This document shows, piece after piece, positions 35,868 to 43,716 of a DNA stretch of 64,000 nucleotides; position 1 is the stretch's first letter, and each line of letters begins with the position of its first letter. Source of the stretch: Ferdinandcohnia sp036962705. Its GTDB lineage: Bacteria; Bacillota; Bacilli; Bacillales; Bacillaceae_L. The notes under the pieces were generated by a model that was not told the origin of the DNA, searched no databases, and was given only the letters and a program-made list of their open reading frames with translations. Location of the stretch: positions 24,302-88,301 of the forward strand of contig NZ_JBALOQ010000021.1 of NCBI RefSeq assembly GCF_036962705.1. The letters are read 5' to 3'. Position numbers and translations under genes: made by a program.

Positions 35868-37352
35868 TTAATTCATTGCAATCCAAACACTCTTCACTTC
35901 TGTGTAGTTATTTAGGGCATAGGATCCCATTTCACGTCCAATACCTGATTGCTTGTATCCACCGAATGGAGAAGCTGCATCGAATGCATTATAGCAGTTC
36001 ACCCATACAGTTCCTGCACGTAGGTTATTAGCTATATAATGTGCTTTTCCTACATCCTGCGTCCACACACCAGCTGCAAGACCATATTCTGAACTGTTTG
36101 CACGAGAAATTAATTCATCAAGATCGTCATATGGCATTGCTGAAATAACAGGACCGAAAATTTCTTCTTTTGCGATTGTCATTTCGTCTTTTACATTCGC
36201 AAAAATAGTTGGAGATACAAAGTAGCCCTCTTCAAATGGTTTTTGACCACCAACTACTAGCTCAGCACCCTCATTAAGTCCTTTTTCAATATATCCTAAA
36301 ACGCGATTTTGTTGTTCAATTGAAACAAGTGGTCCAATTTCTGTATCAGAGTGAAGACCGGCACCTTGTTTGATTTTTTCAGCATGGCTTGCCATGTCTG
36401 CTACCACATTATCGAATTGTTTCTTTTGGATGAAGACACGTGATCCCGCACAGCAAACCTGACCTTGGTTAAACATAACTCCATTTAATGCACCAGGAAT
36501 TGCTTTTGTAAGATCTGCATCAGGTAAAATAATATTTGGAGATTTTCCACCTAATTCTAATGTTACACGTTTTAATGATTTTGAGGCTCTTTCCATGATG
36601 CTTTTTCCAACTTCTGTTGAACCAGTGAATGCAATCTTATCAACCAGTGGATGATCTACTAGCGGTTGACCAGCTGTTTCACCAAAGCCAGGAACGATAT
36701 TCACAACCCCTGCAGGGAATCCAGCTTCTTCCATAAGCTCAGCTAAATATAGAGCAGAAAGAGGTGTTTGTTCTGCAGGCTTTAATACCACTGTACAGCC
36801 AGTTGCAAGAGCTGCACCAAGCTTCCACATTGCCATTAACAGCGGGAAGTTCCATGGAATGATTTGTCCCACAACACCAACAGCTTCATGGCGAGTATAG
36901 TTAAAGAATGGTCCATTTACAGGGATCGTTTGTCCCACGATTTTCGTAGACCATCCAGCATAATAACGCATATGTTCAATTGCTAGAGGAATATCTGCAT
37001 TTGACGTTTCACGAATCGGTTTACCATTATCCAATGTTTCCAATTGTGCTAGCTCATCTTTATGTAGCTCCATCAAATCTGCCAGTTTATACATGATACG
37101 GCTTCTTTGGGCTGCAGTCATCTTTTGCCAAGGACCTTCATCAAAAGCTTTGCGGGCTGCTTTTACAGCACGATCAATATCCTCTGGACCTGCTTCACTT
37201 ACAGTTGCTAATACTTCACCTGTCGCAGGATTATAGGATTCGAACGTCTTTCCAGAAGCACTTTCCACAAATTCACCATTGATATAAAGCTTCTTTGTCC
37301 CGTTTAAAAATGACTCAACCTTTTCTCGTAATGCAAAAATTAATTGGCTCAT
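35868..37352 (-). CDS. dhaS: DhaS-like aldehyde dehydrogenase
   Basis: This is a 494-residue NAD(P)-dependent aldehyde dehydrogenase. Visible are the nucleotide-binding IPWNFPLLMAMWK (about 163-175), FTGSTEVGK, the catalytic Glu in VTLELGGKSPN (about 267) and catalytic Cys in NQGQVCCAGSR (about 300). It resembles B. subtilis DhaS throughout. ATG 37352 has an AAAAGGAGG site. Substrate: short-chain or aromatic aldehydes, inferred. Confidence 0.87.
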   Translation of the reverse strand: MSQLIFALREKVESFLNGTKKLYINGEFVESASGKTFESYNPATGEVLATVSEAGPEDIDRAVKAARKAFDEGPWQKMTAAQRSRIMYKLADLMELHKDELAQLETLDNGKPIRETSNADIPLAIEHMRYYAGWSTKIVGQTIPVNGPFFNYTRHEAVGVVGQIIPWNFPLLMAMWKLGAALATGCTVVLKPAEQTPLSALYLAELMEEAGFPAGVVNIVPGFGETAGQPLVDHPLVDKIAFTGSTEVGKSIMERASKSLKRVTLELGGKSPNIILPDADLTKAIPGALNGVMFNQGQVCCAGSRVFIQKKQFDNVVADMASHAEKIKQGAGLHSDTEIGPLVSIEQQNRVLGYIEKGLNEGAELVVGGQKPFEEGYFVSPTIFANVKDEMTIAKEEIFGPVISAMPYDDLDELISRANSSEYGLAAGVWTQDVGKAHYIANNLRAGTVWVNCYNAFDAASPFGGYKQSGIGREMGSYALNNYTEVKSVWIAMN

Positions 37353-37523
37353 TTTTTTCCTCCTTTTTTTATAAAACTAGCATACAGGCGCTATGAAAAC
37401 GCCTACAATACAATGTTAACATTTTGAAACTAGTAATCAACCAACTTTTGGCAAAAGATTCCGATAATTTACGACAGTTTTTTTCGACAAAAATCAGCCC
37501 ATTTTAATAAATGAGAGAATAAA

Positions 37524-37551
37524 TAAAGACCCAATCAATCTGATCGGGTCT
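37524..37551 (-). terminator. Terminator of the nuclease gene
   Basis: Minus-strand AGACCCGATCA/ATTGGGTCT stem followed by TTATT. Confidence 0.7.
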
Positions 37552-37559
37552 GTCGGCTT

Positions 37560-38495
37560 TTATGATGCCTTTTCACATGCCCAGTTATCTTTATCGCGGT
37601 CATGTTTGGCTTCATAAGCTTGATGTGTTGATGGAACACCATTAGGATACACTTTTCGTAGTTCAGTACAGTTTTTATAGGATTCTGAACCTCTGGTATT
37701 TCCGCTACCCTCTGTGGGTGGGTTATTCCTTGGCGATGATGGTTTTGAACTACCTTTATCGAGATCACCTTTTGTGGTCCCATTTTCCCCGTATGCCCAA
37801 AGGCCTGTTCCGTTCGCCCGTGCTTCGCGAGCAAACTTTACGAAATAGTCGCTATAGGTGACATCTGGCGGGTAGGTTGAAGGTTCGGCATATCCGTTTA
37901 AAACTAGCAAGGCGTTAAACATTTTTGAACGGACTTCCGCTTCGTCCAATACATTCGATGGAACAGATAACCAGATAAGGCGTAAATATCGATCATAGCG
38001 ATCTTTATTGGATACATCCTTTTGAAGCCATACTTTTTCGCCTTCCAGTTGAGAGGCTGTATAATTGCTTGCTTCTTTCCCATACACTTCTTGCCTGTTT
38101 GTAGATTCAGGTGTATTTACACCGACTAAACGAATCTTCCGGCCATCAGAAAGTTCAACCGTGTCACCATCTACAACTCGAGAAACTATTACTGCCTCTA
38201 AGCCAATTGCCTGGGCTTGTTCGTCCGTTTTTTGTTCGGCTTGCTCTTTGCGTTCACGTTCTTCTTTAGCTTGTTGTTCAGCTTCCTCTTTTTGTCTTGC
38301 TTCTTCAGTCGCTTCTTTTTCAGCTTTTTCTTTTGCATGCTCTTCAGTGGCTAGCTCTTCATTTTTGACTTGTTCTGAGTTTTGTTCTTTCGAGTCATTC
38401 TTTGTAGATTCTTCATCATCTAGTGCAAATCCTATTAATGCCGCAATGAGGATAATCAGTAAAGGGAATCCTATACAACCGATTAAATATTTCAC
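37560..38495 (-). CDS. Exported thermonuclease (SNase) with excalibur domain
   Basis: This is a 311-residue protein. It has an N-terminal membrane helix (about 2-25), a long Glu/Lys/Ala-rich coiled linker (about 30-95), an SNase domain (about 97-235: VVDGDTVELSDG, RLVGVNTPE) and a C-terminal excalibur calcium-binding motif (CTELRKVYPNGVPSTHQAY, DRDKDNWACE). It is predicted to degrade extracellular DNA or RNA in a Ca2+-dependent way. It is the last host gene before attL. Confidence 0.85.
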   Translation of the reverse strand: MKYLIGCIGFPLLIILIAALIGFALDDEESTKNDSKEQNSEQVKNEELATEEHAKEKAEKEATEEARQKEEAEQQAKEERERKEQAEQKTDEQAQAIGLEAVIVSRVVDGDTVELSDGRKIRLVGVNTPESTNRQEVYGKEASNYTASQLEGEKVWLQKDVSNKDRYDRYLRLIWLSVPSNVLDEAEVRSKMFNALLVLNGYAEPSTYPPDVTYSDYFVKFAREARANGTGLWAYGENGTTKGDLDKGSSKPSSPRNNPPTEGSGNTRGSESYKNCTELRKVYPNGVPSTHQAYEAKHDRDKDNWACEKAS

Positions 38496-38586
38496 CGTTT
38501 TACCCCCTGAAAGATAGGCTTTTTGTTTAGTGTATCAAATTAAATTAAAGTTAAATGTTATCAAAAGATATACTTCATATACAAGC

Positions 38587-38621
38587 AAAAGCCACCCTAG
38601 TTAAAACTAGAGTGGCTTTTA
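38587..38621. terminator. Bidirectional terminator left of the integrated element
   Basis: A 14-base stem AAAAGCCACCCTAG/CTAGAGTGGCTTTT; T-runs on both sides. It adjoins attL. Confidence 0.8.
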
Positions 38622-38668
38622 CTTAATGGAGTTGATGGGAATCGAACCCACGACCCTTTGCCTGCCAG
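38622..38668. repeat. attL, 47-bp direct repeat from tRNA-Ala 3' half
   Basis: It is identical to 55289-55335. It reproduces the tRNA-Ala(GGC) sequence from the first base of the anticodon loop to the 3' end plus five flanking bases, so crossover in the anticodon loop is likely. The sequence beyond this point does not continue the tRNA, so this copy is not a gene. Confidence 0.93.
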
Positions 38669-38785
38669 CGCCTTGCCCCGGTCTGAACTCCGTTTCCCTT
38701 GCGTTATGTCAGTCGTAGAGTCAACGCACGCCTACGATTATGTAATCGACTTCTTTTCCGATATATCGACATTATAGCGCACAGC

Positions 38786-38820
38786 ACCGTTACGCTGCAA
38801 GTAGTAATACCGTTCCGCTG
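38786..38820. promoter_or_regulatory. Left arm-type integrase sites (paired repeats)
   Basis: ACCGTTACGCTG at 38786-38797 and ACCGTTCCGCTG at 38809-38820 are direct repeats 23 bases apart. The same motif and spacing recur at the right end (55218-55252). Confidence 0.6.
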
Positions 38821-38825
38821 TCGAA

Positions 38826-39284
38826 TTATAGACCGAGTATCTGCTTTTTCTTCGCGGTAAATTCATCGTCAGATATAACGCCCGCATCTCGTAATTCAGC
38901 GAACTTTTTCAACTCGTCTGCTTGCGATAATTCCGCAGTAGTAGCGTTACTAGTTTCAGCGCGTTCGATGAACTTTTCTATTAACGCTTTAGCTTTAACC
39001 ATACCTTCGTAATGACTGCGTTTGTTGCAGATTATAGTGTTTTCGTCATTCATAATATCTTTAGTTTTGCGTCCTTGAGAATCGGAGCTACCGGAGTATA
39101 CAAACTGAATATAGCCCGCAGTAAGTCCCGCCTTCTTTAACTGGATCCCGCTAATACTTTTAATGCGGATTTCCTTCACGCCTTTTCCCGCGCCTAGAAA
39201 TCGACTATGCTTAAGCGTCACCTTCGTAGGTGTAACGATAACTGTACCGTTCGCCCCTGGAAATTCGTATCTTTCTTCGCTCAT
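38826..39284 (-). CDS. DUF4429-like protein with C-terminal SHOCT motif
   Basis: This is a 152-residue protein. The N-terminal part (about 4-95) has a PH-like beta pattern seen in DUF4429 proteins. The C-terminus LKKFAELRDAGVISDDEFTAKKKQIL is a SHOCT motif, cut here for length by about 26 residues. ATG 39284 follows AAAGGGGG. Such proteins are frequent near phage integration ends; function is unknown. Confidence 0.7.
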   Translation of the reverse strand: MSEERYEFPGANGTVIVTPTKVTLKHSRFLGAGKGVKEIRIKSISGIQLKKAGLTAGYIQFVYSGSSDSQGRKTKDIMNDENTIICNKRSHYEGMVKAKALIEKFIERAETSNATTAELSQADELKKFAELRDAGVISDDEFTAKKKQILGL

Positions 39285-40025
39285 AACACGACCCCCTTTC
39301 GTAATGTTTATACTACATATATACTTCGCCAAAAAGCGCGTATTACCTTTTTATTTATTGCGGGAAAAGAGTGCTCGTTTATATATGAAGAAACTCGGTA
39401 AGGATAGTCGGAATTAACGGTAGGGGTACGTAATATATCGTAATGTATGACGGGAGTCTACCGCAATGGGAAGCGTGGCTATAAGGGGGTAAATGGCGCT
39501 ATGGCAACGCATATACGGCGCATATAGTCGTCCCATTCCTTCCCAAATAATAAGCACGCTATTCGAAACGTAGAGTCTTCGATAACTTTTCGTCCGCACG
39601 AGGCGCTCACCGGACGGACCCTCGCAAAACTCACGGGGTGGTGTCGAAAGTTGTCGGCTAGCTCCTACTTCGGATACCGAAGCTTATGCAGGATATTCGG
39701 GAAATACCGTTGGGGCAGGGCGGAGGAACCGCGGTATAACAACGATGTATAGAATCGTGTATATTCGGGAAAATAGCGTAGTTTGAAAACGCTGATGTGA
39801 CGCGGGTTTGCGAAAACGGTAACTTCTGATAAGAAACATTATGTCTACTAGTTTTGCGTTGTCTATGCAAAAAAGTGCATAACGAAATTCGACGTTATTC
39901 GACAATGTTCGATTATTCAGAACAAATGTTCGTTACCCCCAAGGCACCCCCTCGTCCGCCCCTCACCTGGTGGTTACAACTTCCGCGCAATAAAATAAAC
40001 TCGGGGAGTTTCGGTAATAGTATTA
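39285..40025. other. 740-bp region without a convincing gene, SOS-like site at 39918-39933
   Basis: Short open frames on the minus strand have no ribosome binding sites and unlikely compositions. CAGAACAAATGTTCG at about 39919-39933 contains GAAC-N4-GTTC, the core of the Bacillus LexA box. The region is rich in CG-containing words and could hold an RNA or an origin, but I cannot show either. Confidence 0.45.
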
Positions 40026-40193
40026 TTAATCACTTTTTCTATAACAATTTTTCATAGTTTCAATAATATTCATTATCACAGGATTCTCGTTCTTAATAGC
40101 TTCTTCAAACCACTTTCGCCTATCTTCCTCAGTTGATTCCATGAGAGGAGAGTGAATTATTACAGTTGTGTTGCCGAATTTTAATTCTTTCAT
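40026..40193 (-). CDS. 55-residue phage-type small protein
   Basis: The open frame starts at ATG 40193, eleven bases after the repressor-like gene stop. The protein begins MKELKFGNTTVIIHSPL and ends ETMKNCYRKSD, a pattern I recall from small conserved phage/plasmid proteins of bacilli beside repressor genes. It is acidic and helical in the middle (DRRKWFEEAI). Its function is unknown. Confidence 0.65.
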   Translation of the reverse strand: MKELKFGNTTVIIHSPLMESTEEDRRKWFEEAIKNENPVIMNIIETMKNCYRKSD

Positions 40194-40203
40194 TTGGTTA
40201 ATC

Positions 40204-40425
40204 TCACATTCCGAAATAATCGTCCGGCACGTCCTTACCGAATCGCTTCAACGCACGTCTAATCTTCGTAACGGTCGAAAACTTTGGCCGATATTCCTCA
40301 TCGTTACATAACCGCGAAATAGTCCTACGACTCAACTTCGACTCTTCCTCTAATTCTATCTGACTAATACCCTGGCGATCGAGCCACCTTCCGAATTTAG
40401 TACGATTTTTTCCAAGTCCAAACAT
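40204..40425 (-). CDS. HTH (XRE/Cro-like) regulator 1
   Basis: This is a 73-residue HTH protein (about 12-60: WLDRQGISQIELEEESKLSR, RTISRLCNDEEYRPKFSTV). ATG 40425 follows AAGGAGTGG. It is divergent from the small-gene operon starting near 40572 and is a likely repressor of it. It forms a two-gene minus-strand unit with 40026-40193. Confidence 0.78.
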   Translation of the reverse strand: MFGLGKNRTKFGRWLDRQGISQIELEEESKLSRRTISRLCNDEEYRPKFSTVTKIRRALKRFGKDVPDDYFGM

Positions 40426-40571
40426 AGTACCACTCCTTAATTTTAGAATGGTACAAGTATTGCCACGAGAATTATTTTTCATACGCGCAAAAAAGTAACA
40501 TATTGTACAAGCCGTCCTCAGTAACATGTATTAAAGACGTCGACGAGACGTTAGGGAGGAGGCTAGACCGA
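40426..40571. promoter_or_regulatory. Divergent control region of HTH regulator 1
   Basis: GTACAAG occurs at about 40452 and 40505, with TTGTAC on the opposite strand; these are candidate operator half-sites. No clear -35/-10 pair stands out. Confidence 0.35.
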
Positions 40572-40688
40572 ATGACGAAGGAACTCGCGTTATCTCTTAT
40601 CGGAAGGAAGGACGTCTACTTGACGCCCGAAGGTAAATCGATGATCGACGCAATTATAAACGAAAAGGGAGCTGGGAAAATTGTATAG
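40572..40688 (+). CDS. 38-residue protein of unknown function
   Basis: ATG 40572 lies nine bases after GGGAGGAGG. The protein (TKELALSLIGRKDVYLTPEG) is short and helical. It overlaps the next gene by eight bases. A longer frame from 40503 has no start signal. Confidence 0.45.
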   Translation: MTKELALSLIGRKDVYLTPEGKSMIDAIINEKGAGKIV

Positions 40689-41091
40689 ACCGACTGTTCG
40701 TATGTCCGATGTATTTAAGGAGTATGTAGACCAACTATTCTACGCTACGCATCTTGACCGTAATCAAATTATTCGCGGGGCTATTTTCGCGGCAGCACGT
40801 TCGAAGGAATTTTACGATTTATTGAAGCCTCACGTTAAGAAAGACGTCCCTATTCCCCTACCGTCGTGGGACCCGCAACAACACGCGTACTGGCTGGAAC
40901 AAAGCCCGGTAATAGTAGAAGGAGGGGAGGACGTCAGCTATGTTAACGAGGGAAGAAGAACAGTTAATCCGTCAGATATTATCGCGCAGTCAATCGTCCA
41001 AGGAACGGCAACGCGACGAGAGGGGGAGGTTCTTACCGAAAGAGTCGTATATAGCAGAAATACCGGAGGAATCACGATTAGACTCGACTAA
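40681..41091 (+). CDS. Small element protein, RHH-like N-terminus
   Basis: This is a 136-residue protein starting at TTG 40681 behind AAAGGGAGC. The N-terminal segment RMSDVFKEYVDQLFYATHLD, followed by RNQIIRGAIFAAA, resembles a ribbon-helix-helix or HTH module. The C-terminal 50 residues overlap the next gene in a different frame over 152 bases, which is unusual. Either both proteins are made or this frame's tail is a by-product. Confidence 0.5.
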   Translation: MYRPTVRMSDVFKEYVDQLFYATHLDRNQIIRGAIFAAARSKEFYDLLKPHVKKDVPIPLPSWDPQQHAYWLEQSPVIVEGGEDVSYVNEGRRTVNPSDIIAQSIVQGTATRREGEVLTERVVYSRNTGGITIRLD

Positions 41092-41227
41092 AGAACGCCT
41101 AATAAAAGTCGTTAAGGTAAAAGGTAGCTATCGGTCATATGACGTAAAAACGCGCTATCTTGACGACGTAGAAAAGGAAATAGTAGCGATTGCGGCGATA
41201 CTCGGGGTACTAGCGATAATCTTCTGA
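40940..41227 (+). CDS. Small protein with C-terminal hydrophobic helix
   Basis: This is a 95-residue protein with a charged N-terminus containing RDERGRFLPKES (a motif common in phage proteins) and a C-terminal hydrophobic helix IVAIAAILGVLAIIF (about 81-95). It is a candidate tail-anchored protein. GGAGGGGAGGACGT precedes ATG 40940. It overlaps the previous gene in another frame. Confidence 0.55.
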   Translation: MLTREEEQLIRQILSRSQSSKERQRDERGRFLPKESYIAEIPEESRLDSTKERLIKVVKVKGSYRSYDVKTRYLDDVEKEIVAIAAILGVLAIIF

Positions 41228-41354
41228 CGTCACCGCGGAAAAGCAACGGTCAGAGTTCGCCTATAGGAGCAGAAGCGGAAGCAAGTTCCGTTTCAGCTTA
41301 TGCGCGTAATTCCGAAAATATGCAGGTCCAACGAAAATTTAGGAGGTTAACAGC

Positions 41355-41702
41355 ATGAATATTTTACTTAAACGAAAGCCTCGCGAAAGAATCGAGCCGG
41401 AAGTAGTAACCGCTAGGTATAAAATTACTTGCAATATTCATAAGACGGATCAAAGCGTGCTCGAGCAAGGAATAAAGATTGATAGTAAACATTTGATTTT
41501 AAAGACTGACGATGGGATTGTCGCAATGACTTATAAGAATAAAGGAACCTACATCGAAACCGGAGAGGATTGTAAGTTAAAAGGATTAATTCATTTGTTT
41601 ATAAAGGATAATCCTATTGATGCGCTAGACTTAAACGAGTTAAGCAGAATGTCTTTTGTCGACTTTATTCATAAACTTATCGATATTGGAATCGAGAGGT
41701 AG
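41355..41702 (+). CDS. Element protein of unknown function (115 aa)
   Basis: ATG 41355 follows TTAGGAGG. The protein is basic at the N-terminus (LLKRKPRER) with a mixed beta/alpha pattern. I do not recognise it. It is followed four bases later by the next gene. Confidence 0.55.
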   Translation: MNILLKRKPRERIEPEVVTARYKITCNIHKTDQSVLEQGIKIDSKHLILKTDDGIVAMTYKNKGTYIETGEDCKLKGLIHLFIKDNPIDALDLNELSRMSFVDFIHKLIDIGIER

Positions 41703-41706
41703 AGAT

Positions 41707-41943
41707 ATGGAAGATTATAGAGAGGTATTAATTTCATACGGCGGTAGCTCTAGCTTCGTTTATGTATACGACGAAACGGGTAATCACGTAATCGGATCCG
41801 TTATAATCGACGCAATAGATTACGAGATATTATTCGGCCTGCATGACGTCATAGTTTCGCGTTGTAAAGTGTCGCCAGCAGTTGTCGATAGGTTACGCAA
41901 TATCGCTGAACGTCAGGAGGTTGCTGCGAATGGATTTAGTTAA
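41707..41943 (+). CDS. Element protein of unknown function (78 aa)
   Basis: ATG 41707 follows GAGAGGTAGAG; the extension to 41656 would overlap the upstream gene without a start signal. The acidic protein has a beta-rich N-terminus (SSFVYVYDETGNHVIGSVI). Not recognised. Confidence 0.5.
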   Translation: MEDYREVLISYGGSSSFVYVYDETGNHVIGSVIIDAIDYEILFGLHDVIVSRCKVSPAVVDRLRNIAERQEVAANGFS

Positions 41944-42247
41944 GAAGGCGCTAGAAACATTACCAGGCGAGATTTACGAAGCAGAAAAGCGGTTCTACGA
42001 GGAATTATCGAGGTTGCGCGAGCTACGTATCGAATTATTAACGAAGGAAAGCGAATTATTTCGCGCGGGGAAGATAAAAGGTCAATCCGATAAAGTGCGT
42101 TGTATGCAGCTTAACGAATATACGAAGGATAAGGCGTACGAAATAACCCGTGCGGAGTTCTTAGTCGATATGGCTTCGACTGAACTTAACCGCAAAAGGA
42201 ACGAGCTAGAGGCTACGTTAGCAATCGCGAAACTTAATACGAAATAA
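41930..42247 (+). CDS. Coiled-coil element protein (105 aa)
   Basis: ATG 41930 follows AGGAGG and overlaps the previous gene by 14 bases. The protein is almost wholly helical with heptad character (EAEKRFYEELSRLRELRIEL, ASTELNRKRNELEATLAIA). Not recognised. Confidence 0.55.
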   Translation: MDLVKKALETLPGEIYEAEKRFYEELSRLRELRIELLTKESELFRAGKIKGQSDKVRCMQLNEYTKDKAYEITRAEFLVDMASTELNRKRNELEATLAIAKLNTK

Positions 42248-42248
42248 A

Positions 42249-42288
42249 AAGACGAGGCTTATTCGGCCTCGTTTTCTTCTTTTACTAT
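42249..42288. terminator. Bidirectional terminator
   Basis: A GACGAGGC/GCCTCGTT stem between convergent genes, T-rich on both sides; it overlaps the end of HTH regulator 2. Confidence 0.75.
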
Positions 42289-42477
42289 TTCGAGTATATC
42301 GGAAATCTTACATTCTAAAGCATCGCATAACTTCTCTAATGTATCGAACTTAATTCCGTCAGTCTGTTCGTTATAGAGTTTAGTAATGCCGTTTCTATGT
42401 AATCCAGTCAATTTCGAAACGTCTGCGATATTATACCTTTTTTCTCCCATGATCCTCGATAAATGTACTTTTATCAT
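42259..42477 (-). CDS. HTH (Cro/C1-type) regulator 2
   Basis: This is a 72-residue single HTH domain (about 15-65: NIADVSKLTGLHRNGITKLY, then FDTLEKLCDALECKISDIL) typical of small YozG-type regulators. It has its own promoter at 42503-42531 and faces the operator-rich region that also controls the divergent operon. Confidence 0.8.
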   Translation of the reverse strand: MIKVHLSRIMGEKRYNIADVSKLTGLHRNGITKLYNEQTDGIKFDTLEKLCDALECKISDILEIVKEENEAE

Positions 42478-42502
42478 ACGTTCACCCCTCTCCGTTATCT
42501 AT

Positions 42503-42531
42503 AGTATAAATCGTAATGTAAAAAATATCAA
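42503..42531 (-). promoter_or_regulatory. SigA promoter of HTH regulator 2
   Basis: Minus-strand -35 TTGATA (42526-42531), 17-base spacer, -10 TATACT (42503-42508). Confidence 0.75.
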
Positions 42532-42534
42532 TAT

Positions 42535-42596
42535 TAGTGTTGACAATTAACACTACAGTGTATATTATGTAATTAAGAGATGCACACTACAGTATA
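42535..42596. promoter_or_regulatory. Operator cluster between divergent promoters
   Basis: A palindrome TAGTGTT-N7-AACACTA (42535-42555) covers the -35 box of the rightward promoter. It is followed by ACACT-AC-AGTGT (42550-42561) and a variant ACACTACAGTAT (42584-42595). These are likely sites of HTH regulator 2. Confidence 0.65.
42540..42568 (+). promoter_or_regulatory. Strong SigA promoter of the rightward operon
   Basis: Perfect -35 TTGACA (42540-42545), 17-base spacer, -10 TATTAT (42563-42568). It overlaps the operator palindrome, so repression by occlusion is expected. Confidence 0.82.
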
Positions 42597-42636
42597 TAAA
42601 ATTAACATCACAATGAACAATTAGGAGGTGATTTAT

Positions 42637-42870
42637 ATGCCTTTAGTGGTTTTGGAAAACAACGTCCATGTTGAGTACACACGCAATAAAAACTTATTTA
42701 ATATTCGGTTAGTTGACGCGGATTACGTGGAGGAATTCATAACCGTACCTTCCAACATGTTTCCCGCAAGTAATGACGTAGGTAGCTGCGAAATTAAAGC
42801 GCAAACAGCTGCAGAACTTGGATTCGATTTAATTTACGTTTGGGAGGTCGCAAGAGATGAAAGAAATTAA
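42637..42870 (+). CDS. Element protein of unknown function (77 aa)
   Basis: First gene after the repressed promoter; ATG 42637 follows TAGGAGGTGA. Mixed beta pattern, acidic; not recognised. Overlaps the next gene by 14 bases. Confidence 0.55.
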   Translation: MPLVVLENNVHVEYTRNKNLFNIRLVDADYVEEFITVPSNMFPASNDVGSCEIKAQTAAELGFDLIYVWEVARDERN

Positions 42871-43162
42871 TATCGTACTTGAAGGTGGAGAATATGTGTT
42901 TTCGGGCTATCTAGTGGACCCCGGCCACGCGATATATATTGATGAGGGGAATATGTTTTTCCTCGGGGTTAAACGTTCTGAAAAGGAAGGTTACTTTAAA
43001 CAGGATACAGGGCATTTGCTACTAAAAGAGGGGATATCAGAAAAAGGTAACAACCTCGAATTAATGCAGAAAGCAATAACTGCTATGAAGAGCATCACTT
43101 TATTTGATTTCTTTACTATCTTCGGCTTTTTCGAAATTCAAGAAAGTCTCGAGATAATATAA
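42857..43162 (+). CDS. Element protein of unknown function (101 aa)
   Basis: ATG 42857 follows TGGGAGGT. The N-terminal half is beta-rich (GEYVFSGYLVDPGHAIYIDE). The C-terminus is hydrophobic (ITLFDFFTIFGFFEI). It is similar in layout to its neighbours (an N-terminal beta ligand-like segment), so the four genes 42637-43716 may be distant relatives. Confidence 0.5.
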   Translation: MKEINIVLEGGEYVFSGYLVDPGHAIYIDEGNMFFLGVKRSEKEGYFKQDTGHLLLKEGISEKGNNLELMQKAITAMKSITLFDFFTIFGFFEIQESLEII

Positions 43163-43167
43163 AAAAC

Positions 43168-43193
43168 CCGGCGACGTTTCCGCGTCGTCGAGT
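43168..43193. terminator. Hairpin after the first small-gene group
   Basis: The stem CGGCGACG/CGTCGTCG has its T-run only on the minus strand; its role on the plus strand is uncertain. Confidence 0.35.
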
Positions 43194-43234
43194 CCTCAAA
43201 AAAAATAATACGAAACATAGGGAGAGTGTATCAG

Positions 43235-43489
43235 ATGAAAAAGGTAAAAGTCAAATATATCGATAAAGGTTGGGAGCCACCTGGTTTTAAGTATTTCGAT
43301 CATGGCATCGTATTCGAAAATGGGTATGTTCTCGCGGTAGATGAAATCGGAGGAACTGAACTTTATAAATGGGAGTCAATGGAGGACGAAGACACTGTTA
43401 TCGTTAATCGCATAAAAGACGATACGAACTATCTTCTCGATAACCCTGAATTGTTGGTAAATTTAATAACTAATGGAGGTACGAAATAA
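43235..43489 (+). CDS. Element protein of unknown function (84 aa)
   Basis: ATG 43235 follows AGGGAGAG. Beta-rich and acidic (DHGIVFENGYVLAVDEIGG). Its stop overlaps the next start by one base (TAATG). Confidence 0.5.
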   Translation: MKKVKVKYIDKGWEPPGFKYFDHGIVFENGYVLAVDEIGGTELYKWESMEDEDTVIVNRIKDDTNYLLDNPELLVNLITNGGTK

Positions 43490-43716
43490 TGAAAGTAACG
43501 GTTAAATTTAGATTCGAAGGAATCGTTAACGAAAATGAAAATATGAACGGATTGCTTCTCGATAGAAAGGTTTTAGTTGCGGATAACGACGGTGTGGCAC
43601 TTTATAACGCGATTAAAACGGACGTGCCTAGCGTTTACTTGGTCGATTTGGACCGCGATGGAAAAGATTACTTAAATGGTCGCATTGGAACACTCGTAGA
43701 TCTATACGCAGTTTAA
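43489..43716 (+). CDS. Element protein of unknown function (75 aa)
   Basis: It is coupled to the previous gene through TAATG, with GGAGGTACG upstream. The beta pattern (GLLLDRKVLVADNDGVALY) resembles its neighbour. Not recognised. Confidence 0.5.
   Translation: MKVTVKFRFEGIVNENENMNGLLLDRKVLVADNDGVALYNAIKTDVPSVYLVDLDRDGKDYLNGRIGTLVDLYAV

Noticed and set aside
38622..38668. Second tRNA-Ala gene at the left end
   Set aside because: Only the 3' 42 bases of the tRNA are present; the 5' half is missing, so it is an att site, not a tRNA.
39414..39905. Minus-strand frames of 61-73 codons in the element
   Set aside because: No ribosome binding sites, overlapping each other, odd composition.
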